From: Fibrobacter sp. UWB4
GTDB lineage: Bacteria; Fibrobacterota; Fibrobacteria; Fibrobacterales; Fibrobacteraceae
Length of the DNA: 64,000 nt
Direction: 5' to 3'
Assembly (NCBI RefSeq): GCF_002210345.1
Contig: NZ_MWQI01000001.1
Span: forward strand, 62,001-126,000
Shown: piece after piece, positions 51,952 through 60,307 of the stretch
How the letters are laid out: every line of letters starts with the position of its first letter
Position numbering within the stretch: position 1 is the stretch's first letter
Position numbers and translations under genes: made by a program
The notes under the pieces: generated by a model
What the model was told of the DNA's origin: nothing
Databases searched by the model: none
What the model saw: the letters and a program-made list of their open reading frames with translations, nothing else

Positions 51952-52593
51952 TTATGGCTGAATTCCTAGCTTTTCCACCCAGTCTACGTCTGCCGTTACG
52001 GTAAGCGTCTGTAATCCGCAGGCGGCTGCGGCGGCAGTGTTGACGGGACTATCGTCAAGGAATATTGTTTCGGCGGGGGAGGCTCCGAGCTCGCGAATCG
52101 CGGTCTTGAATATTTCGCGATCGGGTTTTTGCAAATGGAGCTCCTGGCTCAAGAAAATCTTGTCGAAAAAGTCTTCGAGCTTGTTGCCGTTTGCGTTGAA
52201 CCAATTTTGGCAACAGTATTCCCAATGTAATTCGTTTGTATTGCTCAAAAGCGAAACGCTTGCAACACCTTCCATTTTGCGCAAGCGACGGAGTGCTTGC
52301 AGTTTGCGGTCTGCGACTCCCAGGCAAATGGAATTCCATGCTTCTTCGATATCGCGTGGCGTTGTCGGGGTCGCGGCGCACTTGTCTACATTGCGGCATT
52401 TTTCAGCGACTTGCTGGCAGAACTCTGCGGTCGTCACGTATCCGAGCTGGTAATCATCCATCAGCTTGTAAACAGAACCGCCCGGCTCAAGTTCGGCGGG
52501 CGGCAAACCGAGTGCGACAAATCGTTCGTAAGCGTTTTTCATGCGGATGTCCAAAAGGACTCCGCCTAAATCAAAAATGTAGTTCTTGAGCAT
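51952..52593 (-). CDS. HAD-superfamily hydrolase, subfamily IA
   Basis: A 213-aa cytoplasmic phosphatase-like protein. IFDLGGVLLD holds the nucleophile Asp8. Here the second Asp of DxD is Gly, as in the DLGGV group of YihX-like and epoxide-hydrolase-like HAD proteins. LLSNTNE is motif II, LQKPDREIF motif III and FLDDSPVN motif IV. The helical cap lies at about residues 18-90. The substrate is probably a sugar phosphate. It is a single gene in a minus-strand row. Confidence 0.88.
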   Translation of the reverse strand: MLKNYIFDLGGVLLDIRMKNAYERFVALGLPPAELEPGGSVYKLMDDYQLGYVTTAEFCQQVAEKCRNVDKCAATPTTPRDIEEAWNSICLGVADRKLQALRRLRKMEGVASVSLLSNTNELHWEYCCQNWFNANGNKLEDFFDKIFLSQELHLQKPDREIFKTAIRELGASPAETIFLDDSPVNTAAAAACGLQTLTVTADVDWVEKLGIQP

Positions 52594-52626
52594 GTCGCAA
52601 AAATAGAAAACAATACTTGTTTTCTG

Positions 52627-53283
52627 TTATGCGATTGTTGCGACTTCCGGAACGTCTTCTTTCTTTGCCTTCAGCTGTAAATAGAATTCGCTGAACGCTG
52701 CTGTTACGTATGGGCCAACCCATAAGAATGCGATTCCGCAAGTGATGATTCCCAGGAGAACCCAGGGGATGAATCTCAGGTAGAGTACGAACAGTTCCAT
52801 ACGGTGGCCGTACATCATTTCGCTACTCTTGCGCAAGAGCTGGCGGCTTGAATATTCAGGATGGTCTAAAAGGATGAAGTAAACCATGGAGTAAGAAAAA
52901 GCCTTCATGATGCCAGGGATGATCAAAAGCAAGGACCATAGGAAAACGAATAAGCACATCAAAAGCTGGGTGCAAACGAGGTTGAAATAAAAACCCCATC
53001 CGTTTGTAAAACCGACAACCAATCGCTTTAATGAAAGTTCCTTGTTACGTGTAAGGTCCAGGAAGTAGGCATAAATGCCAATGTCTAGACCGAGAGCGAA
53101 CGGGGCCTCTAAAATTTTCCAGATGCATTCGCCCATGGAATCTTCTTCGAAGAAAGCCGAGGGAATGTCGATCACTATAGAAATGAGTATGAACACGAGG
53201 AGAGCGGCGATAGCCTTGCTCCATTTGCCGCCGAGTTTTTCCCATGCGGTCTGTTTGATTTTTGCGGTATCTAATGCGTCCAT
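52627..53283 (-). CDS. DUF975-family membrane protein
   Basis: A 218-aa inner-membrane protein with about six hydrophobic segments. LLIIPGIMKAFSYSMVYFIL, then SSEMMYGHRMELFVLYLRFIPW and FLWVGPYVTAAFSEFYLQL, is the DUF975 pattern. The role of the family is unknown. It lies 28 bp downstream of the EI24-like gene on the same strand, so the two membrane proteins may be made together. Confidence 0.82.
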   Translation of the reverse strand: MDALDTAKIKQTAWEKLGGKWSKAIAALLVFILISIVIDIPSAFFEEDSMGECIWKILEAPFALGLDIGIYAYFLDLTRNKELSLKRLVVGFTNGWGFYFNLVCTQLLMCLFVFLWSLLLIIPGIMKAFSYSMVYFILLDHPEYSSRQLLRKSSEMMYGHRMELFVLYLRFIPWVLLGIITCGIAFLWVGPYVTAAFSEFYLQLKAKKEDVPEVATIA

Positions 53284-53311
53284 GTTTTCTCCTTTTTTGC
53301 ATTAATATAGT

Positions 53312-54070
53312 TTATTTTTCCTTAAATTCCAGCTGCGATAGCGTGGCGGCGACGGTTGAAACGCCCCCAATGAAGGCGGCGATGAACGATCCGCAGATGA
53401 GGTAAAGCGGTAGCGAATAAACGGCCCCGTTTGCAAATGCCACAAACTTTAGTTTATGTGTTTCCTTGCGGCTGTTCTTTGGCGATAAACGCCAGCGCTC
53501 GTAAGTGTAGTCCATGAATCCATAGCCAAAGTAATACGCGTTGATGATGAAAATCAGGACAAGCGATGCGATGCTTCCTGCGACGGGGATAAAGTTCAGC
53601 AAAAGGCAAAGAGCGGTCAAGACGAGCTGCTTTGCCGTGTTGCGGATGGCGATGATAACTGCGCGCCAGATGTCCTTGAGTGTTTGCTTCATGTCAAACG
53701 GAAATTCTTTCCCGGTGAGGATAGTTTCGGTTTTTTCGGAAAGGAACGTGTAAATGGGCGACATGAGAATGTTGACAATCGTGCCGCCGATGAAAATGAA
53801 TAGCGCAAAGAAAACGATGGGGAGGATGATCTTGATGGCGACCATGCCGGCGTGAATCCAGCCGTTCATGTTTTCGGTGCTGCGCTCGATGATGCCGTTG
53901 ATCCAGTCGCCTACGCCAACGCCCGAGAAGATGAATGCGACCACGACGATGATGTTCAAGATGGCGGGGATAAACAAATACTTTGTGAGTTTGTTGGCTC
54001 GGATGAGACGGATTGCCTTGACGTAGGCGGTGAAGCCAGTTTTGAGTTGTTTTGCGCGAGGTATTGCCAT
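53312..54070 (-). CDS. EI24/CysZ-like membrane protein
   Basis: A 252-aa inner-membrane protein with about five hydrophobic segments. FTAYVKAIRLIRANKLTKYLFIPAILNII at the start, LMSPIYTFLSEKTE, LLLNFIPVAGSIAS and YYFGYGFMDYTYERWRLS match the EI24 family, which includes the sulfate permease CysZ. Without cys genes nearby, sulfate transport is not supported. It is the first of two co-oriented membrane protein genes. Confidence 0.8.
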   Translation of the reverse strand: MAIPRAKQLKTGFTAYVKAIRLIRANKLTKYLFIPAILNIIVVVAFIFSGVGVGDWINGIIERSTENMNGWIHAGMVAIKIILPIVFFALFIFIGGTIVNILMSPIYTFLSEKTETILTGKEFPFDMKQTLKDIWRAVIIAIRNTAKQLVLTALCLLLNFIPVAGSIASLVLIFIINAYYFGYGFMDYTYERWRLSPKNSRKETHKLKFVAFANGAVYSLPLYLICGSFIAAFIGGVSTVAATLSQLEFKEK

Positions 54071-54270
54071 TTGTAGTTTCGAGGTTTGATGAAATTTTTT
54101 TCGAGTCGGAGAGGGGCATCCTGCGAAGGAGGTTCCATACGGTTCCTTTTTAGGATTTACATGCTAAAAAACATTGCTTGGATCTAAAGTATGTAAAATT
54201 TCAAGGATAGAGTAGTCTGTTATAAGTTTTTTACGTGTTAAAAGGGGGTGTGTTTCAAGCCAAACCCCAA

Positions 54271-54305
54271 AGTGTCAAAAATATGACACTTTCTTTTGCT
54301 ATATT
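54271..54305 (+). promoter_or_regulatory. Inverted repeat and -10 box of tex
   Basis: AGTGTCA-N6-TGACACT (54271-54290) is a perfect 7-bp inverted repeat, and TATATT (54300-54305) is the likely -10 box. The repeat covers the place of the -35 box, so it may be an operator for a dimeric repressor or activator. The 200 bp between here and the EI24-like gene show no coding region. Confidence 0.5.
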
Positions 54306-54311
54306 CAACAG

Positions 54312-54429
54312 ACCCCCAAGAGGGGTGCCTGGCTGCGGTTGCGGCCGGGCTTGTGTCACCGAGGGCCGTGCGAGCTGTGCTATCCAATCAAGGGTGTATG
54401 GCTCGGTGGACCCCAAATCCGGAAACGGA
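54312..54429 (+). promoter_or_regulatory. Structured 5' leader of tex, riboswitch-like
   Basis: The leader can fold as a three-way junction. P1 is GGGGT (54322-54326) with ACCCC (54410-54414). P2 is a perfect 10-bp hairpin GCCTGGCTGC-GGTT-GCGGCCGGGC (54327-54350). P3 is CACCGA-GG-GCCGT with ATGGC-TCGGTG (54357-54369 with 54398-54408). A second ACCCC (54312-54316) can compete for the same GGGGT. A small hairpin TCCG-GAAA-CGGA with a GNRA loop follows. I do not recognise a known riboswitch class; no terminator is evident, so control would be at translation or RNA stability. Confidence 0.55.
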
Positions 54430-54450
54430 ATCTACAAGTAGGAATCTCAA

Positions 54451-56844
54451 ATGGATTTTTCTGCGATCATTGCTGAAGAACTGAATCTTGAAGTGTGGCG
54501 CGTATCCAAAGCGCTCGAACTTATGGACCAGGGGGGTACGATCCCCTTTATCGCCCGTTACCGCAAGGACCAGACGGGAACTTTGAACGAAATTGAACTC
54601 CGCGACATCAGCCACCGTCGCGATTACCTCCAGGAACTTGTGGACCGCAAGGAAACGATCCTCAAGAGCATCGAGGAACAGGGCAAGCTCACGCCGGAAC
54701 TCAAGGCTCAGATCGAAGCTTGCAAGGACAAGACTCTTCTCGAAGATATTTACGCTCCGTTCAAGCCGAAGAAGCGTACTCGCGCAACGATTGCAAAGGA
54801 ACTTGGTCTGGAACCGCTCGCCCGCCTGATGTGGGCTCAGGAAAATACCGGAAACACGGCAGAAGAAATTGCACGCATTTATTTGTCCGAAGAAAAGGGC
54901 CTTGCCGACCCGCGTGCAGCACTCAAGGGTGCAGCAGACATCCTCGCCGAAGAAGTTGCAGACAACGCAGAATTCCGCCAGTACCTCCGCAACAAGGTCG
55001 AAAAGACTGGCGTCATGGTTTCCAAGGTCAAGAAGGATTTCGAAAAGCAAGAAACCAAGTTCAAGGACTACTATGACTTTAGCGAACCGGTCTCTAAGAT
55101 TCCGAGCCACCGCATGCTCGCTCTCCGCCGTGGCGAAAAGGAAAAGGTGCTTCGCCTTTCCATCGAAGTTCCGAACGAAGAAATGATCGGTTACCTCCAG
55201 AATCAGGTCATCAAGCACGACTCTGTCTGGAAGCCGTACCTCGAAGATATGTGCAAGGACGCTTGGGAACGCTTGCTCCAGCCGAGTATGGAAAGCGAAG
55301 TGCGCCTCCTCCTCAAGGACAGCGCTGAAGAAGAAGCTTTCAAGGTGTTCTCCAAGAACCTTCAGGACGTTTTGCTCGCTGCTCCGGCAGGCCACAAGGC
55401 TGTGCTCGCCCTCGACCCGGGTTTCCGTACGGGTTGCAAGGTCGCTGTGCTCGACAAGAACGGCAAGTTCATGGATCACGGCATCATCAAGCCGCATGAA
55501 CCGTGGAACGACAAGGCCGGTGCCGCAGTTTATCTGATGAGCCTCATCGACAAGTATCAGATTGACCTCATCGCTATTGGTAACGGTACGGCAAGCCGCG
55601 AAACGGACGCTTTCTGTGGCGAAATGGCTCTCAAGTTCAAGGGCAAGGTTCCGCCGCGCGTTATCGTTTCTGAAGCGGGTGCATCTGTTTATAGCGCAAG
55701 CATGATTGCTATTGCCGAATTCCCGAAGGAAGACGTGACGACCCGTGGTGCTATTTCCATTGGCCGCCGCTTGCAGGACCCGCTGGCAGAACTTGTCAAG
55801 GTCGATCCGCAGTCCATTGGCGTGGGCCAGTACCAGCACGACGTGAACCAGCGCGAACTCAAGAAGCGTTTGGACGAAGTCGTGGAAAGCTGCGTGAACA
55901 TGGTCGGTGTTGACGTGAACAGCGCTTCTGCTCCGCTCCTCTCTCACGTGGCAGGCCTTAGCAATACGCTCTCTGAAGCGATTGTGAAGTACCGCGAAGA
56001 AAACGGCGCTTATGCAAGCCGTGAAGATTTGAAGAAGGTTAAGGGCTTTGGCCCGAAGGCTTTCGAACAGGCCGCAGGCTTTATGCGTATCCCGGGTGCT
56101 GAAAACCCGCTCGACGATTCCGCCGTGCATCCTGAAAACTACGCCCTCGTCGAAAAGATGGCTGAAAAGGTCGGCGTTCCGGTCAAGGAAATGGTCGGTA
56201 ATGCAGACGCTGTGAAGGGCATCAAGCTCGATGAATTCCTCTCCGATGAAGTCGGTCGCGCTACTTTGGAAGATATCCTCAAGGAACTCCAGAAGCCAAG
56301 CCGCGACCCGCGTAAGGAATTCCGTTATGCTAAGTTCGATGACCGCATCAAGACTATCAACGACCTTGTGACGGGCAGCTGGATGGAAGGCGTGGTCACG
56401 AACGTTGCTAACTTCGGTGCTTTCGTGGACATCGGCGTGCATCAGGACGGTCTCGTTCACATTTCTGAAATTAGCGACAAGTACGTGACGGACGCTAAGG
56501 ATGTGCTTACTGTCGGTGACGTGGTGAAGGTTCGCGTGGTTGCAGTCGATGCTAACCAGAAGCGCATCAGCCTTTCCATGAAGCAGGAACAGACGGACGG
56601 TGTTGCCGGTGCTGGCGCTAATGGTCCTCGCGGTCAGCGCGTGGGTGGCCCGCGTGGTAACTTCGGTCATCGCGACGGTGGTGCTCGCCCGCAGGGTGGC
56701 ATCCAGGGCCATGCAACGATTGCCGACCTCAAGAACAAGATTGCCGGTAAGGAACGCCCGGGCATGCAGCCGCAGAAGAAGCCGAATGCAGCCCAGCCCG
56801 CCAAGCTGAACGCCTTGCTGAAGTCCATGAAAAAAGGCTTCTAG
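54451..56844 (+). CDS. tex: Tex-family RNA-binding transcription accessory protein
   Basis: A 797-aa cytoplasmic protein. The N-terminal helical region begins IIAEELNLEVWRVSKALELMDQG, seen as EELNLEVWRV and GTIPFIARYRKDQTG. A YqgF/RuvX-like nuclease fold starts near VLALDPGFRTGCKVAVLD (about 315). Helix-hairpin-helix motifs are around SREDLKKVKGFGPKAFEQAAGF-type sequence, and the S1 domain is VVTNVANFGAFVDIGVHQDG (about 650-720). A Gly/Arg-rich tail of 90 residues follows, longer than usual. Tex acts in transcription and RNA quality control. A ribosome site TAGGA lies eight bases upstream of ATG. Confidence 0.95.
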   Translation: MDFSAIIAEELNLEVWRVSKALELMDQGGTIPFIARYRKDQTGTLNEIELRDISHRRDYLQELVDRKETILKSIEEQGKLTPELKAQIEACKDKTLLEDIYAPFKPKKRTRATIAKELGLEPLARLMWAQENTGNTAEEIARIYLSEEKGLADPRAALKGAADILAEEVADNAEFRQYLRNKVEKTGVMVSKVKKDFEKQETKFKDYYDFSEPVSKIPSHRMLALRRGEKEKVLRLSIEVPNEEMIGYLQNQVIKHDSVWKPYLEDMCKDAWERLLQPSMESEVRLLLKDSAEEEAFKVFSKNLQDVLLAAPAGHKAVLALDPGFRTGCKVAVLDKNGKFMDHGIIKPHEPWNDKAGAAVYLMSLIDKYQIDLIAIGNGTASRETDAFCGEMALKFKGKVPPRVIVSEAGASVYSASMIAIAEFPKEDVTTRGAISIGRRLQDPLAELVKVDPQSIGVGQYQHDVNQRELKKRLDEVVESCVNMVGVDVNSASAPLLSHVAGLSNTLSEAIVKYREENGAYASREDLKKVKGFGPKAFEQAAGFMRIPGAENPLDDSAVHPENYALVEKMAEKVGVPVKEMVGNADAVKGIKLDEFLSDEVGRATLEDILKELQKPSRDPRKEFRYAKFDDRIKTINDLVTGSWMEGVVTNVANFGAFVDIGVHQDGLVHISEISDKYVTDAKDVLTVGDVVKVRVVAVDANQKRISLSMKQEQTDGVAGAGANGPRGQRVGGPRGNFGHRDGGARPQGGIQGHATIADLKNKIAGKERPGMQPQKKPNAAQPAKLNALLKSMKKGF

Positions 56845-56864
56845 CCGAGAGTCGCGGCTTTCAC

Positions 56865-56903
56865 TGTCATGCCCGCCGCCGAGCGGGCATCCCCCTTTTA
56901 AAA
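56865..56903. repeat. Dispersed palindrome TGTCATGCCCGC...GCGGGCATCcCC
   Basis: ATGCCCGC and GCGGGCAT pair around CGCCGA, followed by CCCCCTTTTAAAAC. It is a second copy of the dispersed element, directly after tex. Confidence 0.65.
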
Positions 56904-56908
56904 CAAAC

Positions 56909-56945
56909 AAAAACAGCACTCGATAGAATCGAGTGCTGTTTTTGT
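56909..56945. terminator. Bidirectional terminator between tex and the ferredoxin gene
   Basis: AAAAACAGCACTCGAT-AGA-ATCGAGTGCTGTTTTT is a 16-bp stem with A and T tracts on both sides. It can end both the plus-strand tex and the minus-strand ferredoxin transcripts. Confidence 0.9.
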
Positions 56946-57018
56946 GTTCAATCTTACAAGATAAGCAAAGCTTCGTACCATCGCGGGGTTCCGCGATAAC
57001 TTTGCCTAAATGCTCGAA

Positions 57019-57216
57019 TTACGAGAACTTGATCACGCCGGCCGGGCAGCTGTCTGCAGCGTCCTTGATTTCGTTTTCGTATGCGCTGAAGTCAACGCCT
57101 TCCTTAACGACCATCTTTTCCGGAACGGAGAAGACTGCATCGCAAGTTGCTTCGCAAGCGCCGCAGGAGACGCATTCGTCGCTAGATTCATCGAGCCAAA
57201 CTTTCGTAATTGCCAT
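57019..57216 (-). CDS. Single-cluster ferredoxin
   Basis: A 65-aa [4Fe-4S] electron carrier. Cys15, Cys18 and Cys21 in CVSCGAC, with Cys57 in SCPAGVI, are the cluster ligands; Cys25 in EATC is extra, as in some archaeal-type ferredoxins with a disulphide. The start at 57216 has AGAGG six bases upstream. It should serve anaerobic redox enzymes. It is a single-gene unit and shares a strong terminator region with tex. Confidence 0.93.
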   Translation of the reverse strand: MAITKVWLDESSDECVSCGACEATCDAVFSVPEKMVVKEGVDFSAYENEIKDAADSCPAGVIKFS

Positions 57217-57312
57217 AAAATACCTCTTATATTGGTTAGGTTTTCCCAAAAGATATAAAAAAATTACGCTTGAAGAGTGAAAAAGTGAAAGAAATTTGGA
57301 AAAAATGGGGTT

Positions 57313-57405
57313 TGGCCATTAGTCAATGGTCAATAGTCATTAGCAATAACTAACAACTATTAACTAATAACTAGTAACTCCCAACTCCCAACTCCTAACC
57401 AACAA
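57313..57405. repeat. Heptamer arrays (TTAGTCAA, TAACTAA, AACTCCC types)
   Basis: About 13 imperfect seven-base units in three styles follow one another: GTCAATGGTCAATAGTCATT, then AACTAATAACTAGTAACT, then CCCAACTCCCAACTCCTAACC. The styles resemble the short tandem heptamer repeats described in filamentous cyanobacteria. No gene is visible here. Confidence 0.7.
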
Positions 57406-57415
57406 CATGTTTTTA

Positions 57416-57421
57416 TATATT
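57416..57421 (+). promoter_or_regulatory. -10 box TATATT, nine bases before ATG
   Basis: TATATT ends nine bases before the ATG at 57431. The leader would be zero to three bases long. Confidence 0.4.
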
Positions 57422-57430
57422 CTCATTCAA

Positions 57431-58054
57431 ATGCGTAAATTTGTCTGCCTTATAATCCTATTTTGCTCGTTCTCGTTTGCAAGTCCTCCAAGAGGTTTCT
57501 CTGGTCTTATGCATGATTTTGCTTATGCAGATTGGGTTGTAACTCCACTCTCTTTTTATATGAATATTCATAGTGATGTTAATTTGGGTTTTTGGAGCGG
57601 CAAGAAAATAGTAGATGGATTGTATTTGAATGGTCAGTCGTTTAATTTTCATTTGGTTGATGACGAAAAAGATTCGTGTACAAGAATTGGTGCTGCCTTT
57701 CTTTTGCATACGATTGTTATTCCGATTGCGTTTTATGATTTTTTTGATCCATCCAGTCATTCGATCTATGCATATTGTGCTATGGCATTGTTGCTGAATC
57801 CCACGTTGGAATTCTATGTCGTGCGTGAATATGTCCCCATTTCTGTAGGAATTGGTTACAATACAGATTGGTTTGCTTTTAAGCCTAAACGGAAATTTTA
57901 TTTCCGGGCACATGGCGATGTAAACATCGATTTTCCTTTTGTTAGAGTGACTGCCTCTTATTCCTATTCGTTCTTGGATACTTATGATTTGAAAAAAGGT
58001 TTTAGTTTTTATTTGGGTGTAGCCTTGCTCCGTGTTCCAGAGTCAGATAGCTAG
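57431..58054 (+). CDS. Exported protein, probable small beta-barrel
   Basis: A 207-aa protein with signal peptide MRKFVCLIILFCSFSFAS. The mature chain is rich in Tyr and Phe with alternating strands (WVVTPLSFYMNIHSDVNLGFW, EYVPISVGIGYNTDWF, RKFYFRAHGDVNIDF, SFYLGVALLRV), which suggests an outer-membrane barrel. A hydrophobic stretch in the middle could be a pair of strands or a membrane helix. The start was chosen from the signal peptide and the TATATT box, not the ATG 24 bases earlier. No family is recognised. Confidence 0.6.
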   Translation: MRKFVCLIILFCSFSFASPPRGFSGLMHDFAYADWVVTPLSFYMNIHSDVNLGFWSGKKIVDGLYLNGQSFNFHLVDDEKDSCTRIGAAFLLHTIVIPIAFYDFFDPSSHSIYAYCAMALLLNPTLEFYVVREYVPISVGIGYNTDWFAFKPKRKFYFRAHGDVNIDFPFVRVTASYSYSFLDTYDLKKGFSFYLGVALLRVPESDS

Positions 58055-58086
58055 TGGTATAATTCATAAAAAATACAGAATAATCT

Positions 58087-58113
58087 CTACCCACTACCTA
58101 CTGCTTGCTGCCA
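58087..58113. repeat. Heptamer-type repeat (CTACCCA, CTACCTA, CTGCTTG)
   Basis: Three to four degenerate seven-base units lie between the barrel gene and argB. Confidence 0.5.
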
Positions 58114-58202
58114 ACTATTTTTAAATTTGCTTCAAGTTTTTCAAGCATATTCGGGCAATGGTGCTCGCATTTTGCGTGAAAATTATGAGGACATCGTTAA
58201 CG

Positions 58203-58994
58203 ATGAAAAAAGTGGTTGTAAAAATTGGTGGCAGCTTGGCAATCGATGAAGCCAAGTTGGCCGATTTTGTGGCGGCAGTCAGCAAGCTTCCGGCTATGGG
58301 CTGCCAAGTGGCCGTGGTGCACGGCGGTGGCAAGGACATCAACGAGAACATCTCCTTGCTCCGAGAACAACCCACCTTTATCGACGGTCTCCGAGTCACG
58401 ACGCCTTCTATCATGAAGATGGTCGAAATGACGCTCTCGGGACACGTCAACAAGAAGCTCGTGCGAATGCTCCTCGAAAACAATTGCAACGCTGTCGGCC
58501 TCAGTGGCGTCGATGGCAAGTTGTTTGAAGTGGTCAAGAAGCAGGGCAAGGTGGATCTTGGCCTCGTGGGCGAAGTCAAGAAGGTCAATCCGCAGATTGT
58601 GGAAACGCTTTGGTCTGCAGGCTTTGTCCCGGTCGTAAGCCCGATTTCTATCGGTCCGGACGAAAACGGCAAGGCTGTGAGCTGGAACGTGAATGCTGAT
58701 ACTGCCGCAAGCGAACTGGCTGTGGCACTCCACGCTGACCAGTTCGTGCTGGTGAGCGATGTTCCGGGCGTGATGGACGATACCAAGACTGTCATTCCTG
58801 AACTCACGGAAGATGCAAGCGAAGCCCTCATTGCTTCTGGCGTCATCAACGGCGGCATGATCCCGAAGGTCCGCGAAAGCTTCAAGAGCATTGAACGCGG
58901 CCTCAAGAGCATTCACATTGTCGGCTGGAAGGATGCCGACCACTTTGTAAAACAAATTAATGGAGAACTGAACTATGGCACAATCCTTGGCTAA
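58203..58994 (+). CDS. argB: Acetylglutamate kinase
   Basis: A 263-aa enzyme of arginine synthesis that phosphorylates N-acetylglutamate. KKVVVKIGGS (2-11) is the Gly-rich loop, VVHGGGKDIN binds the substrate, and NVNADTAASELA and GGMIPKVRES are the conserved C-terminal blocks. ATG at 58203 is preferred; 15 codons of open frame lie upstream. It lacks the N-terminal helix of arginine-sensitive forms. Its last 20 bases overlap argD, so the pair is translationally coupled. Confidence 0.95.
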   Translation: MKKVVVKIGGSLAIDEAKLADFVAAVSKLPAMGCQVAVVHGGGKDINENISLLREQPTFIDGLRVTTPSIMKMVEMTLSGHVNKKLVRMLLENNCNAVGLSGVDGKLFEVVKKQGKVDLGLVGEVKKVNPQIVETLWSAGFVPVVSPISIGPDENGKAVSWNVNADTAASELAVALHADQFVLVSDVPGVMDDTKTVIPELTEDASEALIASGVINGGMIPKVRESFKSIERGLKSIHIVGWKDADHFVKQINGELNYGTILG

Positions 58995-60186
58995 TTCCGT
59001 TTTTGAAGAAGACAAGCAGTTTATCGCCCCGCTTTATGGCAAGGCCAATATTGAATTTGTCCGTGGCGAAGGTTCTTACTTGTTCGACAAGAACGGCAAG
59101 AAGTATCTTGACTTTGTCGCTGGCATCGCCGTGAACGCTCTCGGCCACCAGAACGCCGCAATCAAGAAGGCTGTCGAAGAACAGATGGACAGCTTCTTCC
59201 ACATTTCGAACCTTTATCCGAACTACCCGCAGGTGAACCTCGCTAAGGCTCTCCTCGCTGCAACGGGTTTCGACAAGGCTTTCTTCTGCAATTCCGGTAC
59301 CGAAGCTAACGAAGGCTGCATCAAGTTTGCTCGTAAGTATTTCGATCGCAAGGGTGAAAAGAACCGCCAGAAGATCGTAACGTTCATCAACAGCTTCCAC
59401 GGTCGTACATTTGCTGCCCTTTCTGCAACGGGTCAGCCGGCCATCCGCGAAGGCTTTGGCTCCATGCCGGGTGACTTTGTTCACGTTCCTTGGAACGATG
59501 TCGCAGCCCTCAAGGCCGAAGTCAACAACGACACTTGCGCCATCATGCTTGAATCTCTCGCTGCCGAAGGTGGCGTGATGACCGTTTCCGATGAAATGGT
59601 CGCTGCAATCAACAGCTTGAAGAAAGAATTTGGCTGCCTCGTGATTGTCGACGAAGTCCAGGCAGGTATGGGCCGTCTCGGCACATTCCTCGGCCTCCAG
59701 AAGCATGGCATTGATGCTGACCTCGTGTCGCTTGCCAAGGCTCTTGGCGGCGGTCTCCCGCTCGGTGCTGTGCTCCTCCGCCAGAAGGTTGCTGACCAGC
59801 TCAAGGCGGGCGATCATGGCACGACGTTTGGTGGTAACCCGGTTGCTTGTGCCGTCGGTCTCGCTGTCGTGAACCAGATTGCAAAGCCGGAATTCCTCGC
59901 CAATGTCGAAGCTCGCTCCGCTCAGCTCAAGGCAGGCCTCGAAGCTATCGCAGCTAAGTTCCCGGCAGTGAAGGGCGTACGTGGTGAAGGCCTTATTCTC
60001 GGTCTCGCTCTCGACGAATCGCTCCCGGTCGGTAACGTAATTGCTGCCGCCCGCGACGAAGGCATGATGGTCCTCAGCGCTAAGGGCAACGTGCTACGTT
60101 TGCTCCCGCCGCTGAACGTCTCCGCCGCCGAATGCGACGAAGCTTTGACGAAGCTTGAAAAGGCTTTTGCAACAGCTACAAAGTAA
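58975..60186 (+). CDS. argD: Acetylornithine aminotransferase
   Basis: A 403-aa PLP enzyme that converts N-acetylglutamate semialdehyde to N-acetylornithine. YLDFVAGIAVNALGH is near the start, FFCNSGTEANEGCIKFARK binds PLP phosphate, and FHGRTFAALSATG follows. VDEVQAGMGRLG has the PLP-contacting Asp, and SLAKALGGGLPLGAV has the Schiff-base Lys. GGAG stands nine bases before ATG, inside argB. With argB this gives two consecutive steps of arginine synthesis. Confidence 0.95.
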   Translation: MAQSLANSVFEEDKQFIAPLYGKANIEFVRGEGSYLFDKNGKKYLDFVAGIAVNALGHQNAAIKKAVEEQMDSFFHISNLYPNYPQVNLAKALLAATGFDKAFFCNSGTEANEGCIKFARKYFDRKGEKNRQKIVTFINSFHGRTFAALSATGQPAIREGFGSMPGDFVHVPWNDVAALKAEVNNDTCAIMLESLAAEGGVMTVSDEMVAAINSLKKEFGCLVIVDEVQAGMGRLGTFLGLQKHGIDADLVSLAKALGGGLPLGAVLLRQKVADQLKAGDHGTTFGGNPVACAVGLAVVNQIAKPEFLANVEARSAQLKAGLEAIAAKFPAVKGVRGEGLILGLALDESLPVGNVIAAARDEGMMVLSAKGNVLRLLPPLNVSAAECDEALTKLEKAFATATK

Positions 60187-60199
60187 ACCGCGGCGCACT

Positions 60200-60234
60200 T
60201 GTCATGCCCGCGAAGGCGGGCATCACCTTTTAAA
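60200..60234. repeat. Dispersed palindrome TGTCATGCCCGC...GCGGGCATCaCC
   Basis: ATGCCCGC (60204-60211) and GCGGGCAT (60216-60223) enclose GAAG, followed by CACCTTTTAAAAAC. It lies 15 bp after argD. Confidence 0.65.
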
Positions 60235-60237
60235 AAC

Positions 60238-60272
60238 AGCCTATGGATAAACTCCATAGGCTAATTTTTTTG
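60238..60272 (+). terminator. Terminator of argBD
   Basis: AGCCTATGGA-TAAAC-TCCATAGGCT is a perfect 10-bp stem followed by AATTTTTTTTG. Confidence 0.9.
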
Positions 60273-60307
60273 CATTCTGTATGTTTATTTATGTAGTTTA
60301 TACAACG

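Noticed and set aside
54312-54429. TPP riboswitch, suggested by the opening GGGGTGCC, or SRP RNA.
   Set aside because: The CTGAGA and ACCTGAT core of the TPP aptamer and the SRP GGTCAGG/GGAAGCAGC motif are absent.
54388-56919. Very long open frame antisense to tex.
   Set aside because: It is a shadow of tex caused by codon bias; the composition is atypical for a protein and no motif is present. The same holds for the long frame antisense to nrdD.
57313-57405. CRISPR array.
   Set aside because: Units are only seven bases and degenerate, with no spacers of constant length and no cas genes in the window.
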